Source of the DNA: UBA6522 sp965204155
GTDB taxonomy: Bacteria; Pseudomonadota; Gammaproteobacteria; Steroidobacterales; Rariloculaceae
Direction of reading: 5' to 3'
DNA length: 64,000 bases
Assembly: GCA_965204155.1 (NCBI GenBank)
Contig: OZ241971.1
Location: 4,154,001 to 4,218,000, forward strand
Shown: piece by piece, positions 1 to 8,868 of the stretch
How the letters are laid out: each line of letters begins with the position of its first letter
Numbering within the stretch: the stretch's first letter is position 1
Notes under the pieces: generated by a model
The model's database searches: none
What the model saw: the letters and a program-made list of their open reading frames with translations, nothing else
What the model was told of the DNA's origin: nothing
Program-made: the position numbers and the translations under genes

Positions 1-2091
1 ACGGGGTCGACGGAGATCACGCCCAATATCTGGGTGACCCTGGACGCGGACGATACGATCACGGTGCAGTTTCCGGCCACCGAGATGGGGCAGGGGTCGT
101 CCACCGCGTTGCCGTTGATTCTCGCCGACGAACTGGACGCCGACTGGGACAAGGTGAAGATCGAGACGGTCTCCTTCCATGACGAGGCCTACGGCAACCC
201 GTTCTTCCAGAACATGCTCTATACGGCCGGCAGCCTGACCGTACAGGCCTACTTCGATCCGTTGCGCCGTGCCGGCGCCCAGGCGCGCAAGCTGCTGCTT
301 CAGTCGGCCGCCGCGTACTGGGATGTACCCGTCGAAGAACTCATGACCGAACCGAGCGTGGTGATCCATCCCGCCTCGGGGCGCCGGCTGGGTTATGGCG
401 AGATCGTCGCCTTCACGGAACTTCCGGAAACGCTGCCCGAAGTGAGCGACGAGGAACTCAAGCCCTTCGGGTCCCATCGCTATCTCGGCCGCGACATGCC
501 CAGAAGGGACATGCTCGCCAAGTCCGACGGCAGGGCCGAATTCGGCATCGACGTGCACGTGCCGGACATGGTGTATGCGTCCGTCCTGAGAGCGCCTGTG
601 GAAGACGAGGAGCCCATTTCCATCGATGATGCCGCGGCCCGAGCCGTGGACGGCGTCACCGACGTCGTGACGCTGCCCTGGGGCGTGGCCGTGGTTGCCG
701 ACACCTACGAGGCAAGCAAGTGGGGCAAGGAGGCGCTCGACGTCACCTGGAGCGAGTCCTCGCGATTCCGGGAGGCCAATTCCGCAACGGATCTGGATAC
801 CTATGTCGGGCAGGCGGAAGACCTTTCCCAGACGGGTACCGCCTGGCGTGCCGCCGGCGAACTGGATACGGCGATGGAAGGCGCGGCCGAGATCATCGAG
901 GCGACCTATCGCAGCGATCCCGCGTATCACGCCCAGATGGAGCCCATGAACGCGACCGCCCATGTCACCGAAGACGGCAAGGCGGCGGAGATCTGGGTCA
1001 GTACACAGACCCAGAGCCTCTCCATTCTCGGCGCTGCGGAGTTCCTGGAGACCACGCCGGACAGGATCACCCTGCATCCGATGTACATTGGCGGCGGCTT
1101 CGGCCGGCGAACGTTGCGGCGCCAGCGCTATGTGGAGGACGCTCTGCTCGTTTCCAGGGCGGTCGGCAGGCCGGTCAAGGTCATATGGACGCGGGAGGAC
1201 GACGTCAAGGACGGCACGTTCAGGAACGCGGCGGCACAGTGTCTGCGCGCCGGTTTCGACGGGGACGGCACCCTGGTGGGGTGGCACCACCGGGTGGCTG
1301 CACCGAAGGTGCTCGAGTACATGAATCCGCCCCGCTGGGAGGTATCGGCCGGACGGGACGTGATCGCCATGCTCGGTTCGGAGAGTTCGCGATACGACAT
1401 CCCTAACTTCAGGGCCGAGCACATCCTCACCGAACGCTGCTCGCGAGTATGTGCGTGGAGAGGTGTGGCGACCAGCTACACGAAGTTTGCCGCCGAATCG
1501 TTCGTCGATGAACTGGCGGCGGCGAAGAACATCGACCCGCTCGAGTTTCGCATGCAGCTTTGCCATAACAATCCGCGGGCACTGACCGTGCTCGAAACCG
1601 TTGCTGAAATGGCGGGCTGGACGCGGCCACGGGAAGGCACGGCACTGGGCCTGGCGCTTGCAGGCTACAGCTCCACGTTTGCGGGAGGCATTGCCGAGAT
1701 TTCGGTGGATGAGTCCAGCGGCGTGATCGATGTGCACAACTTCTGGCTGGTCGCGGATGCCGGTTATCTGCTGCAACCCTCCAACTCGGAGGCGCAACTG
1801 GAAGGCAACGTCGTCTTCGGTATCAGCAGTGCGCTGAGCGAGCAGATCGACATAGCCAGCGGGGAAGTTCGGCAGAACAACTACTACGACCACCCCATCA
1901 TGCGGATGCACGAGATGCCGAATATCGAGGTGCGGGCGATCTCCACGGACAATCCGCCCACCGGGATCGGAGAAGTCGGCCTGTCGTCGACAGCGGCTGC
2001 CTTGGCCAATGCCGTGTTCGCGGCAACCGGCGCGCGCGTGCGTCACATTCCGTTGACGCCGCAAAGGGTGCTTGCAGCGATGCAAGCCTAG
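1..2091 (+). CDS. Molybdopterin-binding dehydrogenase, IorB-like large subunit (5' partial)
   Basis: The reading frame is open from base 1, so the start lies before the window; an internal GTG at 34 is not the start. About 696 residues remain. The protein looks like the large, molybdenum-cofactor-binding subunit of the isoquinoline 1-oxidoreductase / aldehyde dehydrogenase group in the xanthine dehydrogenase superfamily, which hydroxylates N-heterocycles or oxidises aldehydes. Glycine-rich cofactor segments are visible (TEMGQGSSTALP near the start, then IGGGFGRR), as is the C-terminal GIGEVGLSSTAAALANA segment, where the GE pair matches the catalytic glutamate region. The usual 2Fe-2S small subunit is not in the window and may lie upstream. 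Substrate cannot be inferred. Family assignment is firm, the IorB subtype likely. Confidence 0.85.
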   Translation, partial: TGSTEITPNIWVTLDADDTITVQFPATEMGQGSSTALPLILADELDADWDKVKIETVSFHDEAYGNPFFQNMLYTAGSLTVQAYFDPLRRAGAQARKLLLQSAAAYWDVPVEELMTEPSVVIHPASGRRLGYGEIVAFTELPETLPEVSDEELKPFGSHRYLGRDMPRRDMLAKSDGRAEFGIDVHVPDMVYASVLRAPVEDEEPISIDDAAARAVDGVTDVVTLPWGVAVVADTYEASKWGKEALDVTWSESSRFREANSATDLDTYVGQAEDLSQTGTAWRAAGELDTAMEGAAEIIEATYRSDPAYHAQMEPMNATAHVTEDGKAAEIWVSTQTQSLSILGAAEFLETTPDRITLHPMYIGGGFGRRTLRRQRYVEDALLVSRAVGRPVKVIWTREDDVKDGTFRNAAAQCLRAGFDGDGTLVGWHHRVAAPKVLEYMNPPRWEVSAGRDVIAMLGSESSRYDIPNFRAEHILTERCSRVCAWRGVATSYTKFAAESFVDELAAAKNIDPLEFRMQLCHNNPRALTVLETVAEMAGWTRPREGTALGLALAGYSSTFAGGIAEISVDESSGVIDVHNFWLVADAGYLLQPSNSEAQLEGNVVFGISSALSEQIDIASGEVRQNNYYDHPIMRMHEMPNIEVRAISTDNPPTGIGEVGLSSTAAALANAVFAATGARVRHIPLTPQRVLAAMQA

Positions 2092-2269
2092 CAGCCCGCG
2101 GCAACAGTCCGCGGAATGGTCCGGAAGACCGGCTGGGCGAAGATGGGCGATCACCCGGCGATGCGCCCGGGTTGCCGCGAAGATTGCAGGGCGCCACAGC
2201 CCTGCCGAACGAATTATGAGGGCGTTTCTTTCTCCCCGGAGGAGCCTACCCTCGGCTCCTGACTTAGGG

Positions 2270-2275
2270 TACAAT
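2270..2275 (+). promoter_or_regulatory. Possible -10 box for the rimP-nusA operon
   Basis: TACAAT (5 of 6 matches to the sigma70 -10) lies at the start of the AT-rich leader. No good -35 is seen 16 to 18 bases upstream. Initiation near 2282 would place all three leader hairpins inside the transcript. Confidence 0.25.
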
Positions 2276-2294
2276 ACATCGGATTTGGCGGGAC

Positions 2295-2321
2295 AGCAAC
2301 AATTTTATTGCTAGTTTTTTT
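2295..2321 (+). terminator. Weak hairpin with T-tract, first in rimP leader
   Basis: AGCAA (2295-2299) pairs with TTGCT (2308-2312), followed by a run of seven T at 2315-2321. The stem is short and AT-rich, so this is a weak intrinsic terminator or pause site. It may end the upstream dehydrogenase transcript or act as a leader attenuator. Confidence 0.35.
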
Positions 2322-2373
2322 CTTTTGAAATTAGCTAGTTGGTGTTGTTTTTTAAGGTAAGCCTTTGCGTCGG

Positions 2374-2398
2374 AGGCCCCGTTTGGGGCCTTTTGTTT
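2374..2398 (+). terminator. Strong intrinsic terminator, second in rimP leader
   Basis: AGGCCCC (2374-2380), loop GTTT, GGGGCCT (2385-2391), then TTTTGTTT. A 7-bp GC-rich stem with a U-tract is a classic rho-independent terminator. Confidence 0.75.
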
Positions 2399-2441
2399 AG
2401 CCCCGCCAAAACGGCTGCATTGCGGAGGGTGAGAGAGGAAC

Positions 2442-2464
2442 AATGGGCCTAGGGCCCATTTTTT
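2442..2464 (+). terminator. Intrinsic terminator directly before rimP
   Basis: ATGGGCC (2443-2449), loop TAG, GGCCCAT (2453-2459), then six T. It ends only 10 bases before the rimP Shine-Dalgarno (GGAG, 2474-2477), so it lies in the operon's 5' leader and looks like an attenuator rather than the end of another gene. Confidence 0.65.
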
Positions 2465-2480
2465 GTGTGTGCCGGAGAAA

Positions 2481-2939
2481 ATGGATCACGCGATTCGAAA
2501 AAGGCGATTGATCGAGCTGCTGGAGCCACCTGTCGAAGCGCTCGGGTACGAGCTTGTGGATCTCGATGTCCGTGTTGGCCGGCATGGGTTGCTGCGAATC
2601 TACGTCGACAAGGAGGACGGCGTGAATCTCGCGGACTGCGAACTCGTCAGCCGGCAGCTCAGCGCCTTTCTCGACGTGGAAGACCCGCTCCGCTGCCGTT
2701 ATGTGCTTGAAGTGTCGTCTCCGGGACTGGACCGGCCGCTGCGCACCCTGGAGCACTTTCGGCGCTTCCGGGACTGCCGGGCGAAGGTGCGCCTGAGGGA
2801 GCCGAGGGAAAGCCGCCGCATGCTGAACGGGCGCCTGCTGGGTATTCGCGATGAGTCGATCGTGATGGATGTCGATGGCGAGATCTGGCGGTTGCAACCG
2901 GCGGAAATCGCCTCGGCAAAACTGGTTTCGAATCTGTGA
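2481..2939 (+). CDS. rimP: Ribosome maturation factor RimP
   Basis: A 152-residue protein needed for 30S subunit maturation. Chosen start is the ATG at 2481, seven bases after GGAGA; an upstream in-frame start at 2463 would fall in the terminator T-tract. The N-terminal domain carries the family pattern GYELVDLDV and LRIYVDKEDGVNLADCE, followed by the conserved LEVSSPGLDRPL. The C-terminal SH3-like domain ends IASAKLVSNL. Length and sequence fit the family, which is about 150 residues. First gene of the rimP-nusA-infB-rbfA-truB-rpsO-pnp cluster; nusA follows after 25 bases. Confidence 0.95.
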   Translation: MDHAIRKRRLIELLEPPVEALGYELVDLDVRVGRHGLLRIYVDKEDGVNLADCELVSRQLSAFLDVEDPLRCRYVLEVSSPGLDRPLRTLEHFRRFRDCRAKVRLREPRESRRMLNGRLLGIRDESIVMDVDGEIWRLQPAEIASAKLVSNL

Positions 2940-2964
2940 GGTCTTTCGTGGGGACAGCCGGGCG

Positions 2965-4461
2965 ATGAGCAAAGAGATCCTGATGGTGGCCGACGCGGTT
3001 TCCAACGAAAAAGGCATGGACAAGGAGATCATCTTCGAGGCCATCGAGGCTGCGCTCGCCTCCGCGTCCCGCAAGAAGCACGGCGAAGATATCGACGTAC
3101 GGGTTGCCATCGACCGAAGTAGCGGCGAATACGAAACCTTCAGGCGGTGGATGGTATTCGAGGACGATTCCGACGAGCTGGAGGAGCCGCTCAGGGAGTT
3201 GCGGCTTCAGGATGCGGTTGACGTGGACGCCGAAGCGCAGCCCGGCGAATACGTGGAAGTGCCCCTGGAGTCGGTGGAATTCGGGCGAATCGCCGCGCAG
3301 ACCGCCAAGCAGGTCATCGTTCAGAAGGTTCGGGAGGCGGAGCGAGCGCAGGTCATCGAGGACTACGAGGATCGGGAGGGCGACCTGGTGGGGGGTATCG
3401 TCAAGCGGGTCGATCGAAACGGCGCCTACGTCGACCTCGGCGGTAACGCCGAGGGATTCCTGGCCCGGGAAGACCTGATCCCCCGCGAGCCCATCAAGCC
3501 CCAGGACCGCGTCAAGGGAATGCTCCGCGAAGTTCGATCCGAGCAACGGGGGCCGCAACTGTTCATGACCCGCACCTCGGCGGATTTCCTGATCGAACTG
3601 TTCAAGCTCGAGGTTCCGGAAGTGGGCCAGGGCCTGATCGACATCATCGGAGCGGCAAGAGACCCCGGCTTGAGGGCCAAGATTGCGGTCAGGAGCAACG
3701 ACGCACGGATCGATCCGGTGGGGGCCTGCGTGGGTATGCGCGGCTCGCGCGTTCAGGCCGTTTCCAACGAACTGGCCGGGGAACGCGTGGACATCATCCT
3801 CTACGACGAGAATCCGGCGCAGTTCGTCATCAACGCCATGTCGCCGGCCGATGTGGTGAGTATCGTCATGGACGAGGAAGCCCACAGCATGGACATCGCC
3901 GTCGACGAGGAGAAGCTCTCCCAGGCGATCGGGCGAGGCGGACAGAACATTCGCCTGGCCAGTGAACTGACCGGCTGGGAACTCAACGTCATGACCGAGA
4001 CCGATGCCGAAGAAAAGAGCGAGCAGGAAGCACGGGAACTGCTGACCAGTTTCATGACGGAACTGGACGTGGATGAAGTCGTTGCCTCAATCCTGGTGCA
4101 GGAAGGCTTCTCGTCCCTGGAGGAGGTTGCCTACGTGCCGGCGAACGAACTGATTTCCATCGAGGAATTCGACGAGGAGATCGTCACGGAACTCAGGGCC
4201 CGGGCCAGGGACGTGCTGATTACGCAGGCCATCGTCACCGAAGAAGTCCTGGACCAGGCCGAGCCCGCGCAGGACCTGCTGGATCTTGACGGCATGGATA
4301 CCGAACTCGCATTCCAGTTGGCCAGCCGCGGCATCGTGACTCGCGAAGACCTGGCAGAGCAGGCGGTGGACGATCTCGAGGACATTGAAATCCTGGAACC
4401 TGAACGCGCAGCGATCCTGATCATGGCCGCGCGCGCGCACTGGTTCGAAGCCGAAGCGTAA
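2965..4461 (+). CDS. nusA: Transcription termination/antitermination factor NusA
   Basis: A 498-residue RNA polymerase-binding factor that controls pausing, termination and antitermination. The start is the ATG at 2965 (MSKEILMVADAVSNEKGMD), matching the family N-terminus; the longer frame from 2869 overlaps rimP. In order: N-terminal polymerase-binding domain (about 1-125), S1 domain (GGIVKRVDRNGAYVDLG, about 135-200), two KH domains (the second with AIGRGGQNIRLAS) and two acidic C-terminal repeats (about 360-495). Length matches E. coli NusA (495). The three terminator-like hairpins upstream of rimP could let NusA control its own operon; that is inference. Confidence 0.97.
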   Translation: MSKEILMVADAVSNEKGMDKEIIFEAIEAALASASRKKHGEDIDVRVAIDRSSGEYETFRRWMVFEDDSDELEEPLRELRLQDAVDVDAEAQPGEYVEVPLESVEFGRIAAQTAKQVIVQKVREAERAQVIEDYEDREGDLVGGIVKRVDRNGAYVDLGGNAEGFLAREDLIPREPIKPQDRVKGMLREVRSEQRGPQLFMTRTSADFLIELFKLEVPEVGQGLIDIIGAARDPGLRAKIAVRSNDARIDPVGACVGMRGSRVQAVSNELAGERVDIILYDENPAQFVINAMSPADVVSIVMDEEAHSMDIAVDEEKLSQAIGRGGQNIRLASELTGWELNVMTETDAEEKSEQEARELLTSFMTELDVDEVVASILVQEGFSSLEEVAYVPANELISIEEFDEEIVTELRARARDVLITQAIVTEEVLDQAEPAQDLLDLDGMDTELAFQLASRGIVTREDLAEQAVDDLEDIEILEPERAAILIMAARAHWFEAEA

Positions 4462-4481
4462 CGGGTGCCCGGGAGAACCGA

Positions 4482-7028
4482 ATGGCGGATGTAACGGTCA
4501 CACAATTTGCCCAGGTCCTGCGGGTGCCCGTAGAGCGGCTGCTGTCCCAGCTCGACGAGGCCGGTATCGATGTCACGGGGGCGGACGATACGATCAGTGA
4601 CGATGCCAAGCTGGAACTGCTGACTCACCTGCGCCGTGCCCACGGGCGCAAGGATGCCAGTGCGTCCACGCCCCGCAAGATTACGCTCAAGCGCAAGTCG
4701 CAGAGCGAGATCAGGCTGTCCAGCGGTCAGGGCCGTTCGCGAACCGTGAGCGTGGAAGTGCGCCGCAAGCGCACCTACATCAAGCGGGATGTACTGGAAG
4801 AACGGGCCCGCAAGCAGCAGGAAGAGCTGGATGCCAAACGCGCCGCAGATCTGGAGCGGCAACGTGCCGATGCCGAGCGGGAGGCGGAACGCGAGGAGCG
4901 CGAGCGCAAGGCCGCTGCCGAGGAAGCCAGGCAGGCTGCGGAACAATCCCGTATCAGGGCCGAGCAGGAACAGCGTGAACTGGAAGCGCGGCGCCAGGCC
5001 GAAACCGAGAGCAAGCGGCGAAAGGACGAGGAGGCCCGCCGCAAGGCCGAGGAGGAGCGGCGCAGCAAGGAAGAGGCTGAGCGGGAACGGGCCGCGCAGG
5101 CGAAAATGGATATGCAGCGTGCGCGCCAGGCAAAACCGGCGAAAGACAGCACGCTGCACGTGGCCCCGGGAACCAGTGCCCGGCGGCGCAAGAAACGGCC
5201 CCGCCGCCGTCCGGTGCATCTGAGCGTCGAGAGCCAGCATGCCTTCGAGAAACCCACGGCTCCGGTGGTCCGCGAGGTGGCGATCGGCGAGACGATCACG
5301 GTGGGCGATCTGGCGCAACGAATGGCCATCAAGTCGGGCGAAGTCATCAAGTCGCTCATGAACATGGGCATGATGGTGACGATCAACCAGGTCATCGACC
5401 AGGATACGGCGGTGCTGGTGGTGGAGGAAATGGGCCACACGGCCAAGCCGATCACGGAAACGGCGCTGGAAGATCAGCTTCTGGAATCGGTGGTGAAGGC
5501 GAGCGGCGAGGCGGGTGTCAAATCGCGGCCGCCCGTGGTGACCGTGATGGGGCACGTGGATCATGGCAAGACCTCGCTGCTGGACTACGTTCGCCGCACG
5601 CGTGTGGCGGCGGGCGAGGCCGGCGGCATCACGCAGCACATTGGCGCGTATTCCGTCGGTACGGACAAGGGCCGGGTGACGTTTCTGGACACCCCGGGAC
5701 ATGCGGCGTTCACTGCCATGCGTGCCCGCGGCGCCCAGGTGACCGATATCGTCGTGCTGGTAGTCGCCGCGGACGACGGCGTCATGCCCCAGACGGAGGA
5801 GGCGGTGAAGCATGCCAGGGCGGCTGAAGTCCCGCTCGTGGTTGCCGTCAACAAGATCGATCGGGAGGACGCCGATCCGGACCGTGTCCGACAGGAACTT
5901 TCCAAACTCGAAGTGATCCCTGAGGCCTGGGGCGGCGACAATCTGTTCGTGGACGTTTCCGCGGTGACCGGCGTCGGGATCGAGGACCTGCTGGACGCCA
6001 TCCTGCTGCAGGCGGAGGTGCTCGACATTCAGTCGCCTGACAGCGGGCCGGCCTCCGGAGTGGTGCTCGAATCCAGCCTGGAGCGGGGGCGAGGGGCCGT
6101 CGCCACCGTATTGGTCGGTCAGGGCCGGCTGAATCTGGGCGACCTCGTCCTGGCGGGCCAGGAATATGGCCGCGTTCGCGCCATGTTCGATGAGTCCGGC
6201 GCGCCGATCGGGGACGCCGGGCCGTCTTCGCCCGCCGTGGTGGTCGGACTTTCCGGCACACCCCTGGCGGGGGACGACATGCTCGTGGTGGCGGATGAGC
6301 GCAAGGCCCGGGAGGTGGCCGACCTGCGGCGAACCAAGACTCGCGACGTCAAGCTGGCGCAGCGTCAGGCGGTCAAGCTGGACGATGTCTTCAGTCAGAT
6401 GGCCGAAGGCGAGATGGAGTCCGTGCAACTGCTCATCAAGGCCGACGTTCACGGCAGCGCCGAGGCGATCCGGGAGGCGCTGGAGCAGGTTTCCACCTCC
6501 GACGTCAAGGTCCGGATCACCTCCAGCGGCGTCGGCGCCATCACCGAGTCGGATATCCAGTTGGCAGCGGCTTCCAATGCCATCGTGATAGCCTTCAACG
6601 TCCGCGCCGACGCCTCGGCCAGGGAAGCGTTGAAGGAAACGGGCGTGGACGTGCGCTACTACAGCATCATCTACGAAGCCATCGACGACGTGAAGGCGGC
6701 AGTCAGCGGGCTGCAGGCACCGGAAATCAAGGAGCAGATCGTCGGCCTCGCCGAGGTCCGCGACATCTTCCGCTCGCCGCGATTCGGAAACGTGGCCGGA
6801 TGCCTGGTGGTGGATGGCTACGTGCGCCGGAACAACCCGATCCGGGTCTTGCGGGACAATGTCGTGATCTACGAGGGTGAACTCGAATCGCTGCGCCGCT
6901 TCAAGGACGACGTGAACGAGGTTCGGGCGGGAACCGAGTGCGGTATCGGCGTGCGAAATTACAATGATGTCAAGGTCAGCGACCAGATCGAGTGCTACGA
7001 GCGCACGGAAGTCGAACGCACGGGCTGA
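4482..7028 (+). CDS. infB: Translation initiation factor IF-2
   Basis: An 848-residue GTPase that brings initiator tRNA to the ribosome. It begins with the IF2 N-terminal module (TVTQFAQVLRVPVERLLSQL), then a long highly charged coiled-coil region rich in E, R, K and A (about 90-240), then the G domain starting near residue 356 with GHVDHGKTS, the G3 motif DTPGHAAF and the G4 motif NKID, and C-terminal beta-barrel domains. Start ATG 4482 follows GGGAGAA. The gene ends at TGA 7026-7028, just before rbfA. Length is close to the E. coli long form (890). Confidence 0.97.
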   Translation: MADVTVTQFAQVLRVPVERLLSQLDEAGIDVTGADDTISDDAKLELLTHLRRAHGRKDASASTPRKITLKRKSQSEIRLSSGQGRSRTVSVEVRRKRTYIKRDVLEERARKQQEELDAKRAADLERQRADAEREAEREERERKAAAEEARQAAEQSRIRAEQEQRELEARRQAETESKRRKDEEARRKAEEERRSKEEAERERAAQAKMDMQRARQAKPAKDSTLHVAPGTSARRRKKRPRRRPVHLSVESQHAFEKPTAPVVREVAIGETITVGDLAQRMAIKSGEVIKSLMNMGMMVTINQVIDQDTAVLVVEEMGHTAKPITETALEDQLLESVVKASGEAGVKSRPPVVTVMGHVDHGKTSLLDYVRRTRVAAGEAGGITQHIGAYSVGTDKGRVTFLDTPGHAAFTAMRARGAQVTDIVVLVVAADDGVMPQTEEAVKHARAAEVPLVVAVNKIDREDADPDRVRQELSKLEVIPEAWGGDNLFVDVSAVTGVGIEDLLDAILLQAEVLDIQSPDSGPASGVVLESSLERGRGAVATVLVGQGRLNLGDLVLAGQEYGRVRAMFDESGAPIGDAGPSSPAVVVGLSGTPLAGDDMLVVADERKAREVADLRRTKTRDVKLAQRQAVKLDDVFSQMAEGEMESVQLLIKADVHGSAEAIREALEQVSTSDVKVRITSSGVGAITESDIQLAAASNAIVIAFNVRADASAREALKETGVDVRYYSIIYEAIDDVKAAVSGLQAPEIKEQIVGLAEVRDIFRSPRFGNVAGCLVVDGYVRRNNPIRVLRDNVVIYEGELESLRRFKDDVNEVRAGTECGIGVRNYNDVKVSDQIECYERTEVERTG

Positions 7029-7042
7029 CCCCACGGGAACAC

Positions 7043-7450
7043 TTGGGACAGAACACCAGAACGCTTCGGGTGGCATCGCAGTTGCAGCGGGCGTTGAACG
7101 ACCTGCTTCGCGGCGATGTAAAGGACCCGCGCCTGCAGGGTGTCAGCGTCACCGAAGTGCGGGTCTCGGGCGACATCCGGGTGGCGCGTGTTTTCTTCAG
7201 TACCCTGAATCCCGATGAAGACCCGGAACCTGTGCTGGCATCCCTCCAGCGGGCCAGCGGCCATCTCAGGTCTCGAGTCGCCGGACTGCTGCGCCTCCGG
7301 CATACGCCAGAACTGAGGTTTTCCGTGGATGAAGGCTCAAGACGGGGGCTGGAGTTGACGCGCCTGATCGACGCTGCCACGGAAGAATCCGCCGGCGACG
7401 GATCCTCCGACACTGAGTCGAGCCTGTCCGGCGGGGAGCCGGCCGAGTGA
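7043..7450 (+). CDS. rbfA: 30S ribosome-binding factor RbfA
   Basis: A KH-fold protein of about 135 residues for late 30S maturation and 16S 5'-end processing. There is no ATG near the expected N-terminus. The TTG at 7043, after ACGGGA at 7033-7038, gives MGQNTRTLRVASQLQRALN, which lines up with the usual M-x-R-x-x-R-x-x-RVA start. Earlier in-frame codons lie inside infB. Conserved signature: VKDPRL followed by VTEV-like and VARVFFSTLN segments. The TGA stop overlaps the truB GTG start (GTGA at 7447-7450), so truB is translationally coupled. The TTG start is inferred; a CTG at 7025 is the alternative. Confidence 0.9.
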   Translation: MGQNTRTLRVASQLQRALNDLLRGDVKDPRLQGVSVTEVRVSGDIRVARVFFSTLNPDEDPEPVLASLQRASGHLRSRVAGLLRLRHTPELRFSVDEGSRRGLELTRLIDAATEESAGDGSSDTESSLSGGEPAE

Positions 7451-8373
7451 AGCGAAGCGACCGGCGGGCCGTCAACGGCATCGTGTTGCTCGACAAACCT
7501 GCCGACTTCACCTCCAATCAGGCGCTGCAGCGCGTGAGGCGACTGTACAGGGCCGAGAAGGCAGGGCATACCGGGAGTCTGGACCCGCTGGCGACCGGCA
7601 TGCTGCCGGTGTGCATGGGCGCCGCGACGAAGGTCTGTTCCTATCTCCTGGACGCCCGCAAGAGTTATCGCGTGACGGCGTGCCTGGGCCGGTCTACAGA
7701 TACCGGGGACGCTCACGGTTCTGTTGTCGGCGAAAATCCGGCCGTGGAATTCGCGAAGGAATCGGTGAAAGACGCGTTGGAAGGGTTCATTGGGGAGTAC
7801 GAACAGATTCCGCCGATGTATTCGGCCCTGAAATACAAGGGTCAGCGCCTCTACAAGCTGGCCCGCCAGGGCATCGAGGTCCCGCGCAATCCGCGCACCG
7901 TACGTATTTTCCGACTGGCGCTGCGGCGCCTGCAGGCGCCGCAACTGGAGTTCGACGTGACCTGTTCGAAGGGCGCCTACGTGCGGACCCTGGTCGAGGA
8001 TATTGCCCGGACGCTCGGAACGCTCGGGCACGTGCAGGCGCTGCGGCGCACCTCCGTCGAGCCGTTCAACGAGGCGGAACTGGTTACGTTGCCTACGCTG
8101 CAGGATCTTGCCCGTGAGGGGCTGGAGGCGTTGGACCGGCGTCTGATGCCTGCGGACAGGGCGCTGACGTCCTGGCCGCGCATCGTCGTTCCCGCGCCGC
8201 TGTGTGACCCGTTTGTCAACGGCCGGACGATACCGGTGGAGCTGGACCGGCCTCGGGGCAAGGTTCGGATCTACTCCCCGGACGAGGAGTTTCTGGGTAT
8301 CGGCGAGATTACGTCGGCGGGGCGGCTGGCGCCGCGGCGCGTATTCGCGGCATCCCCTGGCGCCGATGGATGA
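7447..8373 (+). CDS. truB: tRNA pseudouridine(55) synthase TruB
   Basis: A 308-residue enzyme that makes pseudouridine 55 in the T-loop of tRNAs. GTG start at 7447 overlaps the rbfA stop by four bases. The N-terminus (NGIVLLDKPADFTSNQAL) and the catalytic segment GHTGSLDPLATGMLP with its aspartate are diagnostic. Further family blocks are KSYRVTACLG, PPMYSALKYKGQRLY and the GAYVRTLVEDI region. The C-terminal PUA-like domain ends around EEFLGIGEITSAGRLAPRRVF. Length matches E. coli TruB (314). Confidence 0.97.
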   Translation: MKRSDRRAVNGIVLLDKPADFTSNQALQRVRRLYRAEKAGHTGSLDPLATGMLPVCMGAATKVCSYLLDARKSYRVTACLGRSTDTGDAHGSVVGENPAVEFAKESVKDALEGFIGEYEQIPPMYSALKYKGQRLYKLARQGIEVPRNPRTVRIFRLALRRLQAPQLEFDVTCSKGAYVRTLVEDIARTLGTLGHVQALRRTSVEPFNEAELVTLPTLQDLAREGLEALDRRLMPADRALTSWPRIVVPAPLCDPFVNGRTIPVELDRPRGKVRIYSPDEEFLGIGEITSAGRLAPRRVFAASPGADG

Positions 8374-8495
8374 ATTGAAAAAAAGCGTGGAATGAACGGA
8401 AAGGTGAGAGTAGAATACGCGGTTTTTCCGGCAGGCAGAACATGACCGGTCCGGTTACCGGAACAATCGCGGCGACCGGTGCGGAGAGACATTGG

Positions 8496-8765
8496 ATGGG
8501 GCTAAGTGCGGCAGAAAAGTCCGGGATCATCGCTGAATATCAGCGCGGCGATGAGGACACCGGTTCGGCGGAGATCCAGGTGGCGCTGTTGTCGGCGAGA
8601 ATCAGGCAATTGACCGGTCATTTTGCAAGCCACAAGAAAGATCACCACTCTCGGCGAGGGTTGCTCCGAATGGTCAACCGACGTCGCAAGTTGTTGGATT
8701 ATTTGAAGAAGAACGATCAGGCGCGCTATCAGGACCTGATACGCCGTCTTGGTTTGAGACGTTGA
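8496..8765 (+). CDS. rpsO: 30S ribosomal protein S15
   Basis: An 89-residue primary 16S-binding protein. The frame is open from an ATG at 8442, but the ATG at 8496 gives MGLSAAEKSGIIAEYQRG and exactly the usual length, with GGAGAGA at 8481-8487. Diagnostic blocks: DTGSAEIQVALL, HKKDHHSRRGLLRMV and RRKLLDYLKK, ending RRLGLRR. The region 8374-8495 between truB and rpsO has a TAGAAT at 8411-8416 that could be the -10 of a separate rpsO promoter, as in E. coli, but its -35 is poor. Confidence 0.96.
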   Translation: MGLSAAEKSGIIAEYQRGDEDTGSAEIQVALLSARIRQLTGHFASHKKDHHSRRGLLRMVNRRRKLLDYLKKNDQARYQDLIRRLGLRR

Positions 8766-8779
8766 ATCCTTATTTTCTC

Positions 8780-8799
8780 AGAGCCGTGTCGACGGCTCT
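8780..8799 (+). other. Hairpin between rpsO and pnp, possible RNase III site
   Basis: AGAGCCGT (8780-8787), loop GTCG, ACGGCTCT (8792-8799): a perfect 8-bp stem 14 bases after the rpsO stop. There is no T-tract after it, so it is a poor terminator. In E. coli a processing hairpin lies at the same place and is cut by RNase III in PNPase autoregulation; an equivalent role here is inference. Confidence 0.5.
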
Positions 8800-8868
8800 G
8801 ATTCGTTATGGCAAACATCGATCTTGGCCGCTTCGCGGGCAGCGAGCGTTTGTGCAGGGAATGGAAGA

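Larger units (their letters stand above)
2092..2480. other. Intergenic leader before rimP, no protein gene seen
   Basis: This 389-bp stretch has no convincing coding frame and no tRNA that I can fold, although a tRNA gene often sits here in enterobacteria. It becomes AT-rich from about 2265 and holds a -10-like TACAAT at 2270-2275 and three successive hairpin-plus-T-tract structures (listed separately). The likely role is the promoter and attenuated leader of the rimP-nusA-infB operon. Confidence 0.6.

Noticed and set aside
2092..2480. A tRNA gene upstream of rimP
   Set aside because: Expected by analogy to E. coli metY, but no acceptor stem, T-loop GGTTCGA-type motif or CCA end could be found.
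4131..7076. 981-codon open frame on the minus strand across infB
   Set aside because: It is the complement of nusA and infB, which are certain. The translation is rich in H, L, R, D and G without family motifs, as expected of a shadow frame in GC-rich DNA.
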